Shown: positions 1 to 7,617 of the stretch, piece after piece
Layout of the letters: every line of letters begins with the position of its first letter
Numbering within the stretch: position 1 is the first letter of the stretch
From: Polaromonas sp.
GTDB taxonomy: Bacteria; Pseudomonadota; Gammaproteobacteria; Burkholderiales; Burkholderiaceae_C
Length of the DNA stretch: 64,000 nucleotides
NCBI GenBank assembly: GCA_028291985.1
Contig: JAQGNE010000037.1
Span: forward strand, 1-64,000
Direction of reading: 5' to 3'
Made by a program: the position numbers and the translations under genes
Notes under the pieces: model-generated
What the model saw: the letters and a program-made list of their open reading frames with translations, nothing else
Databases searched by the model: none
Told to the model about the DNA's origin: nothing

Positions 1-630
1 CACCGCCGACTTGAGTTCCGGGTCCCAGTTCACCAGCCGCTTGCCGCGGTAGATCAGGCCCTGCTCGTACAGCCGGACAAACGTCTCCGTCACGGTCTGC
101 GACAGGTCGTCGTCCATGGTGAAGTACTCGTGCGACCAGTCGACGCTGTCGCCCATGCGGCGCATCTGCGTGGTGATGGTGTTGCCCGACTTTTCCTTCC
201 ACTCCCAGATCTTGGCCACGAAATTCTTGCGGCCCAGGTCGTGCCGGCTCTGGCCCTGCTCCTGCAGCTGCCGCTCGACCACGATTTGCGTCGCAATGCC
301 CGCGTGGTCGGTGCCCGGTACCCACAGCGTGTTGTGGCCGCGCATGCGGTGGTAGCGCGTCAGCGAATCCATGATCGTCTGGTTGAACGCATGGCCCATG
401 TGAAGCGTGCCGGTCACGTTCGGCGGTGGCAACTGGATGGCGAATGACGGTTTCGCCGCATCCAGCGCTGGCTCGTACTGGCCGCTTTGCTCCCACAACG
501 GCGACCACCGGCTTTCGATGGCGGAGGGCTCAAACGATTTGGCCAGGCTGTCCAGCCCGGGCGTGGGGGCAAATACCTTGGCGGTGTCGGATGCAGGCAG
601 GGCAGTGGTGGGCATGGCAGCGTCAGTCAT
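1..630 (-). CDS. valS: Valyl-tRNA synthetase, N-terminal part (runs off the left edge)
   Basis: Class I aminoacyl-tRNA synthetase that charges tRNA-Val in the cytoplasm. Only the first 210 codons are inside the window; the gene continues beyond base 1. The reverse-strand protein opens with a short poorly conserved stretch, then has the class I HIGH-type motif in the form [14 protein letters not shown] and the downstream segment [13 protein letters not shown], both typical of ValS. The start at 630 is chosen as the first ATG; a second in-frame ATG at 615 is possible. No strong Shine-Dalgarno is visible. A terminator-shaped hairpin sits only about 10 bases upstream of the start codon and is listed separately. 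Identification is secure. Confidence 0.96.
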   Translation of the reverse strand, partial: MTDAAMPTTALPASDTAKVFAPTPGLDSLAKSFEPSAIESRWSPLWEQSGQYEPALDAAKPSFAIQLPPPNVTGTLHMGHAFNQTIMDSLTRYHRMRGHNTLWVPGTDHAGIATQIVVERQLQEQGQSRHDLGRKNFVAKIWEWKEKSGNTITTQMRRMGDSVDWSHEYFTMDDDLSQTVTETFVRLYEQGLIYRGKRLVNWDPELKSAV

Positions 631-639
631 GGAAGCAAT

Positions 640-664
640 AAAAAACGGCATCTGTGCGATGCCG
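640..664 (-). terminator. Terminator-like hairpin in the valS leader
   Basis: Read on the minus strand this is a perfect 7-bp stem (CGGCATC/GATGCCG, loop of 5) followed directly by a run of six T, the shape of an intrinsic terminator. It ends only about ten bases before the valS ATG on the same strand. It may end transcripts from the HtrA-like gene upstream, or act as an attenuator in the valS leader; the sequence alone does not decide. No leader peptide rich in Val codons was recognised. Confidence 0.6.
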
Positions 665-844
665 CTCGATCAAATGGGAGTAGGGTGAACGCTGCCGATT
701 TTATTCGACTGCCTCTGCAGCACAGGCAAGAGCTCTGGCAGGCATGCAACCCGCCATGCAAGCGCTGGCGATTGACGCGACTTCCCAGGGTAGCGCTGAA
801 CAGCCGTGTGCCGGCGCAGCCCGGCCCGGCGTCAACGCTGGTTT

Positions 845-898
845 GCTATTGAAACAGTAGCTTCAACCGATCGTGCGTATTGGGCTAGAGGCCTATTT
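845..898. repeat. Dispersed Comamonadaceae-type palindromic repeat, copy 1
   Basis: Contains GCTATT-GAAAC-AGTAGC followed by an ATTGGGCTAGAGGCC block, the two parts shared by the other copies in this window. It lies just downstream of the HtrA-like gene stop codon. Confidence 0.65.
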
Positions 899-908
899 CA
901 TTAACAAT

Positions 909-1985
909 TCATATGCCGGACGGCTTTTTCAGGGTCAGCATGCGGTCTTGCGGCTTGAGCTCCATGACCTTGACGTCCTCGTTGTCGCCCACGCGCACAC
1001 TCAGGCGCACCGTGTCGCTCGGTGTGGCGCGTGCCCAGAGCTTTTTGTAAAAACCCTCCAGCGTGGAGACATCCACACCATCCACCGCCACCACCACATG
1101 GCCGGGCTCCAGACCTGCCTCTTCGGCGGGGCTGTCCTGGCTGACCCTCAGGATTCGCACCTTGCCGCCCTGGTCGCTGGAGGTCAGCCCCAGCCAGGGC
1201 CGATGGCTCTGCGCACTGCTGCCGGACTGCTGCAGCTCGGCGAGCACCGGCTTGAGCAGGTCGGTCGGCACAAACATGTTGCCTGGCAGGCGCTTGTTTT
1301 CGCCGGCGGCGTCCATCACCAGCAGCGAGCCGATGCCGATCAGTTCGCCCCGCACATTGAAAAGCGGCGCGCCGCTGTGGTTGCCCCGCCCCGCGGCGAC
1401 CGGCGGGCTGGTGAAAAGCGCGGTGTCGATGTGGTATTCCCAGGTGCCTGAAAACGCGCGCTGGCTGACCAGTTCGGTCACGCTCAGGCCGCCGTTGTCG
1501 CCTTTTCCGGTGGCGCCGGTCGCCGCCAGCAGGGGTTCGCCTTTTTTCAGATCATTCAGGCTGCCCATCGATACCGGGACCAGGCCCTGCAGCGGCAACA
1601 ATGGCCTTACCAGGCCGAACCCGGTGGCAATGTCGTACGCCACCGTGGCTGCAGGCCAGGTCTTGTTGTCGTGCGTGATGATGTCGATCTGCTGGGCTTC
1701 CAGCAGCAGGTAACCGATGGTCAGGATGAGGCCGTCAGGCCCGATCACCACGCCCGAACCGACGCGCTGTTCGCCCAGCGTCTCGGCAGACCGTGCGCCA
1801 TCGGTTGCCTGAACCCGAATACCCACCACCGACGTACGCGCGCGGCTCACGGCCTCCATCATCTGGCTGACCGCCGCCGGCGACAGCGGGGTCGGCACGT
1901 TGCCCTGCGCTGCTGCGGTCGAGTACACGGCAGTGAGCAAGGCCACCACCAGCGCCAACGAGAGCCGGAACCTAGATGCACGCAT
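909..1985 (-). CDS. HtrA-like trypsin-fold/PDZ protein lacking the catalytic histidine
   Basis: Exported protein of 358 residues with the HtrA/DegP layout: signal peptide (about residues 1-27, hydrophobic core then AAAQ), a trypsin-like domain (about 50-250) and one C-terminal PDZ domain (about 265-345). The start at 1985 is chosen because it puts the signal peptide at the N-terminus; an upstream in-frame ATG at 2072 would add a non-conserved stretch. The usual LTNAHVV segment reads LTIGYLL (residues 88-94), so the catalytic His is absent. An Asp (D118) and a Ser (S204, in NHSGAPLF where active enzymes have GNSGGPLF) remain. It is therefore probably a non-proteolytic periplasmic binding or chaperone-like protein; that role is inference. 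It is transcribed toward valS, with a 280-base gap. A catalytically complete DegQ is encoded separately at about 28.4-29.9 kb. Confidence 0.85.
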   Translation of the reverse strand: MRASRFRLSLALVVALLTAVYSTAAAQGNVPTPLSPAAVSQMMEAVSRARTSVVGIRVQATDGARSAETLGEQRVGSGVVIGPDGLILTIGYLLLEAQQIDIITHDNKTWPAATVAYDIATGFGLVRPLLPLQGLVPVSMGSLNDLKKGEPLLAATGATGKGDNGGLSVTELVSQRAFSGTWEYHIDTALFTSPPVAAGRGNHSGAPLFNVRGELIGIGSLLVMDAAGENKRLPGNMFVPTDLLKPVLAELQQSGSSAQSHRPWLGLTSSDQGGKVRILRVSQDSPAEEAGLEPGHVVVAVDGVDVSTLEGFYKKLWARATPSDTVRLSVRVGDNEDVKVMELKPQDRMLTLKKPSGI

Positions 1986-2380
1986 GAGGGGCTCCAGAAA
2001 CCGCAGAGAGAGATCTGCGAATGCCGGTATAACGCGGGATGGCGCCAGCCGGCTGTAGGAAGAATGCGCCACATCGGATTCTCCTGTGCCACAGCGTCAT
2101 GGCGCGGGGGCTGCACTGCAGGAGCAGCGACCTGTCGATGCAGTAGCCGTACAGGGCCTGCGCCTGAGTGTGGCCTTTCGCCACCAATATGTTGTACGTT
2201 TTGTGCCCTTAGCCCATAATAATAGAGGGTCTATAGCTATGGATAACATAGCAACTGTACAAGTGGCTTGCGCCGCGCTGTCGGTTCAGTAGACCGGTTG
2301 CGCAGGCCTTGCGATCAGGCAAGGCGGCAGATCGCACGCGTCAAACGCCAGTAAATACCAGTCAACAACAAGGACAGGCC
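1986..2380. other. Intergenic region between divergent genes
   Basis: About 395 bases between the HtrA-like gene (leftward) and the EamA transporter (rightward). It should carry the promoters of both. It contains one dispersed repeat copy (about 2204-2264). No convincing gene or operator was seen. Confidence 0.5.
2204..2264. repeat. Dispersed palindromic repeat, copy 2
   Basis: Contains CCCTTAGCCCATAAT, then TATAGCTATGGATAACATAGCAA, matching the TAGCC block and the AGCTAT...ATAGC palindrome of the other copies. Located in the divergent promoter region. Confidence 0.6.
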
Positions 2381-3439
2381 ATGACCTCACCTGCACTGAA
2401 AGGCGGACTGCTCGCGCTGCTGGCGGCGGCGCTTTTTGGCGCCAGCACACCGCTGCTGCAGCATGCCGGGCGCAATGTCGGCCCTTTCATGACGGCGGCG
2501 TTGCTGTATGCCGGTGCGGCCCTTGTCAGCGCGCTGATGCGCCGGCCAGCGCATCAGGAAGCCGCTGTGGTGCAGGCCGACCTGGGCCGGCTGGTTGCCA
2601 TTGCATGCTTTGGCGCGGTGATCGGCCCGGTGGCGCTGGCCTGGGGCCTGCAGCGCACCAGCGGCGCCAGCGCCTCGTTGATGCTGACGCTGGAAGCCTT
2701 CTTCACGGTGGTGCTGGCTCGCCTGCTGTACCGCGAAACCCTGGATCGCCGGGTCTGGCTGGCGATGCTGCTGCTGCTCTGCGGCGGGGCATTGCTGGTG
2801 GCCGACCAGGGCAGTGCCGGGTCAGCGCAGCTGGCCGGGCTGGCAGCGGTGCTGCTGGCCACTGCCGCCTGGGGCGTTGACAACACCTTGTCGCGCGCGC
2901 TGGCCGAGCGTGACCCTGGCCAGGTCGTCCTGGTCAAAGCGACCTTGGGCGCCTGCTGCACCGCAGCGCTGTCCATCGCTGCCGGCGAGGCGGTGCCAGA
3001 TGCGCGCACCGCGCTGGCGTTGCTGGCGGTGGGTGCCAGCGGTTACGGCCTGAGCCTGCGTTTCTACCTGCTGGCGCAGCGTCAGTTTGGCGCTGCCAGA
3101 ACCGGCTCCGTGTTTGCTTTCGCCCCTTTTATCGGCGGCCTGCTGGCGTTTGCTGCGGGCGACCGCTCGGCCACCGGCTGGATGCTGGGAGGCGGCGTCC
3201 TGATGCTGGCAGGGGTTTTGCTTCATCTGATGGAAAGGCACCACCATTTGCATGCCCATGAGGCGATGGCGCATGCCCATGCGCATTCACACGACGACGG
3301 CCACCATGACCATGTTCACCTGCACCCCGATACCACTGACGGCGCCACCCTGCAACACAACCACTGGCACCAGCATGCGCCCACGGTTCATGCGCATCCG
3401 CATGTTCCCGATGCCCACCACCGGCATACGCACGACTGA
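2381..3439 (+). CDS. EamA/DMT-family inner-membrane transporter with histidine-rich C-terminal tail
   Basis: Predicted inner-membrane permease of the drug/metabolite transporter superfamily. The 352-residue protein has about ten hydrophobic segments in two EamA halves (roughly residues 5-135 and 145-280), including an ALFGAST motif near the N-terminus. The start at 2381 is preceded by AAGGA at good spacing. The last 69 residues are hydrophilic and contain 25 His, mostly as HxH and HH pairs with Asp, as in cytoplasmic metal-binding tails of CDF and ZIP transporters. That suggests a metal-related substrate or metal sensing, but this is inference; EamA proteins move very different compounds. No metal-resistance gene or regulator lies next to it. 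Confidence 0.88.
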   Translation: MTSPALKGGLLALLAAALFGASTPLLQHAGRNVGPFMTAALLYAGAALVSALMRRPAHQEAAVVQADLGRLVAIACFGAVIGPVALAWGLQRTSGASASLMLTLEAFFTVVLARLLYRETLDRRVWLAMLLLLCGGALLVADQGSAGSAQLAGLAAVLLATAAWGVDNTLSRALAERDPGQVVLVKATLGACCTAALSIAAGEAVPDARTALALLAVGASGYGLSLRFYLLAQRQFGAARTGSVFAFAPFIGGLLAFAAGDRSATGWMLGGGVLMLAGVLLHLMERHHHLHAHEAMAHAHAHSHDDGHHDHVHLHPDTTDGATLQHNHWHQHAPTVHAHPHVPDAHHRHTHD

Positions 3440-3628
3440 TACTTTCCGTGACTCCTGCGCAAGCCGGCTTTATGAGGCTTCGGCGTGTCGTTTGCGTGAC
3501 CTATGTTGCAGGTTTCCCGTCTGATGCGGCACTGTGGCCACCAACAGCCGGCCAGGGCTTTGTTTTTGCGCCGCGGCGTCAGCAACTGTCGTAAAGTCAG
3601 AATTTCGGTTTACTTCAGACCCCGAGCC

Positions 3629-4420
3629 ATGCTTTTTCTGCTTTCGCCCGCCAAGTCCCTGGATTACGACACCCCGCCGCATATCGCCGCGCACAGCAAA
3701 CCCGTTTTTGCGAAAAAGTCGTCCGAGCTGATCAGCGTGTTGAAAACACAGTCGCCGCAGCAGATCAGCCGGCTGATGAAGCTGTCGGCATCGCTGGCCG
3801 ATTTGAATGTGGCCCGTTACCAGGCCTGGTCGTCGCGCTTCACGCCTCACAACGCCAAGCAGGCAGTGCTGGCGTTCAACGGTGACGTGTATGGCGGGCT
3901 GAACGCCAGAACCCTGTCTGCCGGCCAACTCGACTGGGCGCAGGATCACCTCTGTATTTTGAGCGGCCTTTACGGCGTGCTCCGGCCGCTTGACCTGATG
4001 CAGCCCTATCGCCTGGAGATGGGCACCAGCCTGCCAACCGCTGGCGGCAGCAACCTGTACCAGTTCTGGGGCAGGCAGATTTCAAAGTACCTGAACACCC
4101 GCGCCGCTGCCCAAACCGCACCTGTCATCGTGAACCTGGCCAGCGAGGAATACTTCAAGGTGGTTGACCTGCCATCACTCAAGCCGCGCGTGGTCAGCTG
4201 CGTGTTCGAGGAATACAAGGGCGGCGCGTACAAGATCGTCAGCTTTCATGCCAAGCGGGCACGCGGGCTGATGGCGCGCTATGCCATCGAGCAGCAGCTG
4301 TCCAGCGTTGACAAATTGCGTGGCTTCCAGGCCGAAGGTTATGGCTTTGACGCCGCAGCGTCCGGACCCGACCGCCTGGTGTTTCGCCGCAGGCGTGGCG
4401 ATGACGCACCGGCTGCCTGA
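3629..4420 (+). CDS. yaaA: YaaA-family (DUF328) peroxide stress protein
   Basis: Cytoplasmic protein of 263 residues, the usual length for YaaA. In E. coli YaaA lowers free iron during hydrogen peroxide stress and binds DNA. Family hallmarks are the N-terminal MLFLLSPAKSLD, the FNGDVYGGL segment, LYGVLRPLDLMQPYRLEMG, and the C-terminal KRARGLMARY. The start at 3629 is chosen because the conserved family begins exactly there; the open frame extends upstream without conserved sequence. It stands alone between the EamA transporter and the dioxygenase gene on the same strand. Confidence 0.93.
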   Translation: MLFLLSPAKSLDYDTPPHIAAHSKPVFAKKSSELISVLKTQSPQQISRLMKLSASLADLNVARYQAWSSRFTPHNAKQAVLAFNGDVYGGLNARTLSAGQLDWAQDHLCILSGLYGVLRPLDLMQPYRLEMGTSLPTAGGSNLYQFWGRQISKYLNTRAAAQTAPVIVNLASEEYFKVVDLPSLKPRVVSCVFEEYKGGAYKIVSFHAKRARGLMARYAIEQQLSSVDKLRGFQAEGYGFDAAASGPDRLVFRRRRGDDAPAA

Positions 4421-4509
4421 CGCTTTCGCCTTCGCGGACCCTTGTTGCCCAGTACATCCCCAGCACCGCTCCCGAACCCTTCAGCCTGCAGCCCAACCCA
4501 CACGGCATC

Positions 4510-5436
4510 ATGAACACACAGCATTCAGGCACACGCGTCGTATTGCAGCCGGTTACGCCCGAGCTCAAAAAATGGCTGGAAGCGCAGACCGCCAAGGGAC
4601 AAAGCAGGCGAAGCATCTTCAAGGCCATGCTCGACGCGGGCTGGCAGCCGGTCAGCGCCAGCCACACCATGCAACTGACCGACCAGGAAAATGCAGACTT
4701 CGGCGTGCCGGCAGAGGCGCTGGCGGCACTGCTGGCGTCTGCCCAGCTGCCGGTCGCGCTGTCGGTGGTGCCTGATGCAGTGCCCGTGCCGCGACCTGTG
4801 GTTGACAGCTCCGGAACCATGGTGGATGCCGGCGACAAGTGGGTCGAGGTCATCCAGCACCGGCAAGACCCCGAGCTCATGGTGTTTGCCAACCTGCTGA
4901 GCGCAGCCGAATGCGATGCGCTGATGCGGGAGGCGCGGCCGCGCCTGTCGCGATCGCTCACGGTCGATACCAAAACCGGTGGCGAAGAGCTGCATGTCGA
5001 CCGCACCAGCCAGGGCATGTTTTTTGCGCGCAGTGAAAACGCGGTGGTGCAGCGCCTGGAGGCGCGTATCGCCAAACTGCTCAACTGGCCGGTCAAGAAC
5101 GGCGAAAACCTGCAGGTCCTGCGCTACCCGCCCGGCGCCCAGTACAGGCCGCATTACGACTATTTCGATCCGCAGGAGCCGGGCACGCCCGCCATACTGG
5201 CACGGGGCGGTCAGCGGGTAGCCACGCTGATCATGTACCTGTGCGAGCCGGACGCCGGTGGCGCCACCGTGTTCCCCGATATTGATGTGAAGGTCGCGCC
5301 CAGGCGCGGCAACGCCGTCTTCTTCAGCTACGGCCAGGCGCATCCGGTCAGCCGAACCCTGCACGGCGGTGATCCGGTGGAGGCCGGCGAAAAATGGATT
5401 GCGACAAAGTGGCTGCGGGAACGGGAATTCAACTGA
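4510..5436 (+). CDS. Prolyl 4-hydroxylase-like 2-oxoglutarate/Fe(II) dioxygenase
   Basis: Non-haem iron dioxygenase of 308 residues. The C-terminal half (about 110-305) is a P4H-type double-stranded beta-helix. The iron triad is visible as H215 and D217 (in RPHYDYFDP) and H285 (in SRTLHGGDP), and K295 (in GEKWIATKW) is the 2-oxoglutarate anchor. The first ~100 residues form a separate region with a small helical motif (SRRSIFKAMLDAGW). Bacterial members hydroxylate prolines in proteins or peptides; the substrate here is unknown. It follows yaaA by about 90 bases on the same strand. Confidence 0.9.
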   Translation: MNTQHSGTRVVLQPVTPELKKWLEAQTAKGQSRRSIFKAMLDAGWQPVSASHTMQLTDQENADFGVPAEALAALLASAQLPVALSVVPDAVPVPRPVVDSSGTMVDAGDKWVEVIQHRQDPELMVFANLLSAAECDALMREARPRLSRSLTVDTKTGGEELHVDRTSQGMFFARSENAVVQRLEARIAKLLNWPVKNGENLQVLRYPPGAQYRPHYDYFDPQEPGTPAILARGGQRVATLIMYLCEPDAGGATVFPDIDVKVAPRRGNAVFFSYGQAHPVSRTLHGGDPVEAGEKWIATKWLREREFN

Positions 5437-5598
5437 CGCCAGCGCTGCGTTGACGCAACCACGATCAGGCGTCGGATCAATCAGAGGCGCGATCTCGACA
5501 GTGCAGTTGCCATTTTCGGCCGCGCCGAAAGGTGTCGCGTGGCCTTTTTCCTCGGGGCAGGTGCGGCGCACCTGACCTGCATGTACTGTCAAAATAAG

Positions 5599-5652
5599 CA
5601 TAAAAAGTGCTTCCAGCCCAATCAACACAAGCGCAACAAGCTATGAAAATAA
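5599..5652. repeat. Dispersed palindromic repeat, copy 3, covering a start codon
   Basis: On the minus strand it reads CTTATTTTCATAGCTTG, then GCGCTTGTG and a GGGCTGGAAGC block, close to the family pattern. The ATG of the downstream hydrolase (5643) lies inside the AGCTATG arm. Confidence 0.6.
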
Positions 5653-6578
5653 GAGCAAACGGCATCATGATGGAAGTGGAAACCAGCGGGGCCGCGAGCG
5701 ACGCCAGCGGCCAGGCAAGGCCTGTGGTGCTGCTGATCATGGGCCTGGGCATGCAGCTGGTGGCCTGGCCGTCCACGCTCATCGACGCGCTGGTGGATGA
5801 GGGCTTTCATGTGGTGCGTTTTGACAACCGCGACGCTGGCCTGAGCCAGCATTTCGATGCGGCCGGCACACCCAACCTGTTGTGGGAAGGCCTGAAATAC
5901 AAGCTGGGCTGGCGCACCAAACCGGCGTACACGCTGCAGGACATGGCTGCCGATGCGCTGGGCGTCATGGATGGGCTTCAGATCAGCAGGGCGCATGTGG
6001 TTGGCGTCAGCATGGGAGGCATGATCGCGCAGTGGATGGCGGTACTGTCGCCCGACCGGGTCGCAAGCCTCGCCAGCATCATGAGCAGCAGCGGCGCCCG
6101 TGGCCTGCCGCCGCCAAAACCGGTCGCCACCCGCGCCATGCTCGGCCGGCCTGCCAACAACAGCAAGGCTGCCGCCATCGAGCACACCATGAAGCTGCTA
6201 AAAACCATCGGCAGCCCCGGCTTTGCCACCGATGAAGCCGAACTGCGCGCGCGGGTCACGTTGGCGCTGGAGCGGGCCTACCATCCGCGCGGCATCATGC
6301 GGCAGATGGTGGCGGTGGTGTCTGATACCAGGCGACCGGCCGCACTCGCGCGCATTGCTGCGCCAACCCTGGTGGTGCATGGCAAGGCTGACCCGCTGGT
6401 GCCGCTGGCGTGTGGGCAGGACACCGCCAAACGCATCGCTGGCGCCCGGCTGGAAACTATCGACGGCATGGGCCATGACCTGGCGCCAGGTGTTGTCCAG
6501 CGGCTGATGCCCCCGTTGATTGCGCATATCCATAGCGCATCACGAAGTCTGGCAAGTCAGCAGGCCGCTGCTGTTTAG
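5643..6578 (+). CDS. Alpha/beta-hydrolase fold protein
   Basis: Cytoplasmic alpha/beta hydrolase of 311 residues; substrate unknown. The nucleophile elbow is GVSMGGMIAQ, the oxyanion region is LLIMGLGMQL, the acid is in HGKADPLVP and the catalytic His in DGMGHDL. The N-terminal MKIRANGIMMEVETSG resembles the usual beginning of this subfamily, which supports the start at 5643 over the ATG at 5607. That start codon lies within a copy of the dispersed repeat, so the repeat may supply or alter the translation signal. A weak terminator follows the stop codon. Confidence 0.88.
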   Translation: MKIRANGIMMEVETSGAASDASGQARPVVLLIMGLGMQLVAWPSTLIDALVDEGFHVVRFDNRDAGLSQHFDAAGTPNLLWEGLKYKLGWRTKPAYTLQDMAADALGVMDGLQISRAHVVGVSMGGMIAQWMAVLSPDRVASLASIMSSSGARGLPPPKPVATRAMLGRPANNSKAAAIEHTMKLLKTIGSPGFATDEAELRARVTLALERAYHPRGIMRQMVAVVSDTRRPAALARIAAPTLVVHGKADPLVPLACGQDTAKRIAGARLETIDGMGHDLAPGVVQRLMPPLIAHIHSASRSLASQQAAAV

Positions 6579-6579
6579 C

Positions 6580-6605
6580 GGCAGGGCCGCACTGCCATCT
6601 TTTTT
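6580..6605 (+). terminator. Possible intrinsic terminator after the hydrolase
   Basis: Short 5-bp stem (GGCAG/CTGCC) followed after two bases by CTTTTTT, two bases after the hydrolase stop codon. The stem is short, so the call is tentative. Confidence 0.4.
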
Positions 6606-6659
6606 ACCACCGCATCCGCACATTCCCGAATACATTCGCAAAGCGCCCGACAGCACCCC

Positions 6660-7487
6660 ATGAACAGTCCTGAAAATTCCCAACTCGGCAAAACCTCTGC
6701 CTATATCGACCAGTACGATGCCAGCTTGCTGTTTGCCATACCGCGCGAGGCAAAACGGCGCGAATTAGGCATCGGCGGCGCAGCCCCATTTTTTGGTGCC
6801 GACATGTGGACCGCTTTCGAGCTGAGTTGGCTCAATATGCGCGGCAAGCCGCAGGTTGCGCTGGCCCATGTCACTGTGCCATGCGAGTCACCCAACATCA
6901 TCGAGAGCAAATCGTTCAAGCTCTACCTCAACAGCTTCAACAACAGCCGTTTTGCCGATGCCCGCGATGTGCGCGAGCGCATCCGCGCCGACATCAACAC
7001 CGCCTGCGGCATCGGTGTCGGCGTGAAGACCTTGGGCCCCGAGTTGTTTGACCGAGAACCGGTGCATGAGATGAGCGGCCTCAACCTCGACCGTCTGGAT
7101 GTTGAATGCCTTCATTTCACGCCTGCACCCGAGCTGCTGTTTGCAGAGTTCGATGAGATGCCGGTGGAGGAAACGCTGACCAGCAACCTGCTCAAAAGCA
7201 ATTGCCTGGTGACAGGCCAGCCGGACTGGGGCAGCGTGCAGATCAGCTATGCCGGGCCGCAGATCGACCAGGAAGGCCTGCTGCAGTACCTGGTGAGTTA
7301 TCGCAACCACAACGAGTTCCATGAGCAATGCGTCGAGCGCATCTTCATGGACATCTGGACGCGCTGCAAACCGCTCAAGCTGTCGGTGTATGCCCGCTAT
7401 ACACGGCGCGGCGGGCTGGACATCAATCCGTTTCGCACCAGCCACCCGCAGAGCCTGCCGCCGAACGTGCGTACCGCTCGTCAGTAG
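6660..7487 (+). CDS. queF: NADPH-dependent 7-cyano-7-deazaguanine (preQ0) reductase
   Basis: Reduces preQ0 to preQ1 in queuosine biosynthesis for tRNA. The 275-residue length matches the long, two-domain E. coli-type QueF. The family signature [13 protein letters not shown] follows a PCESPNI segment close to the N-terminal third, and the C-terminal half contains the second tunnelling-fold copy with [10 protein letters not shown] and the catalytic region [17 protein letters not shown]. No other queuosine gene is in the window. The start at 6660 fits the family N-terminus; no strong Shine-Dalgarno is present. Confidence 0.95.
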   Translation: MNSPENSQLGKTSAYIDQYDASLLFAIPREAKRRELGIGGAAPFFGADMWTAFELSWLNMRGKPQVALAHVTVPCESPNIIESKSFKLYLNSFNNSRFADARDVRERIRADINTACGIGVGVKTLGPELFDREPVHEMSGLNLDRLDVECLHFTPAPELLFAEFDEMPVEETLTSNLLKSNCLVTGQPDWGSVQISYAGPQIDQEGLLQYLVSYRNHNEFHEQCVERIFMDIWTRCKPLKLSVYARYTRRGGLDINPFRTSHPQSLPPNVRTARQ

Positions 7488-7617
7488 GGCGTTGCCGGCT
7501 GCCTTGGCTTACGCAGCAGCTTGCCGTCACGCCCCTGCATCTTTTTCTGAATCCAGTTTGCACATCCCTGCGTAATCCTTACACAGCGTGTGCTGTAACT
7601 TTATTTGGAGATGAGAC

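Noticed and set aside
4525..5628. Open frame of 367 codons opposite the dioxygenase gene
   Set aside because: GC-rich shadow frame; the plus-strand product has intact catalytic residues.
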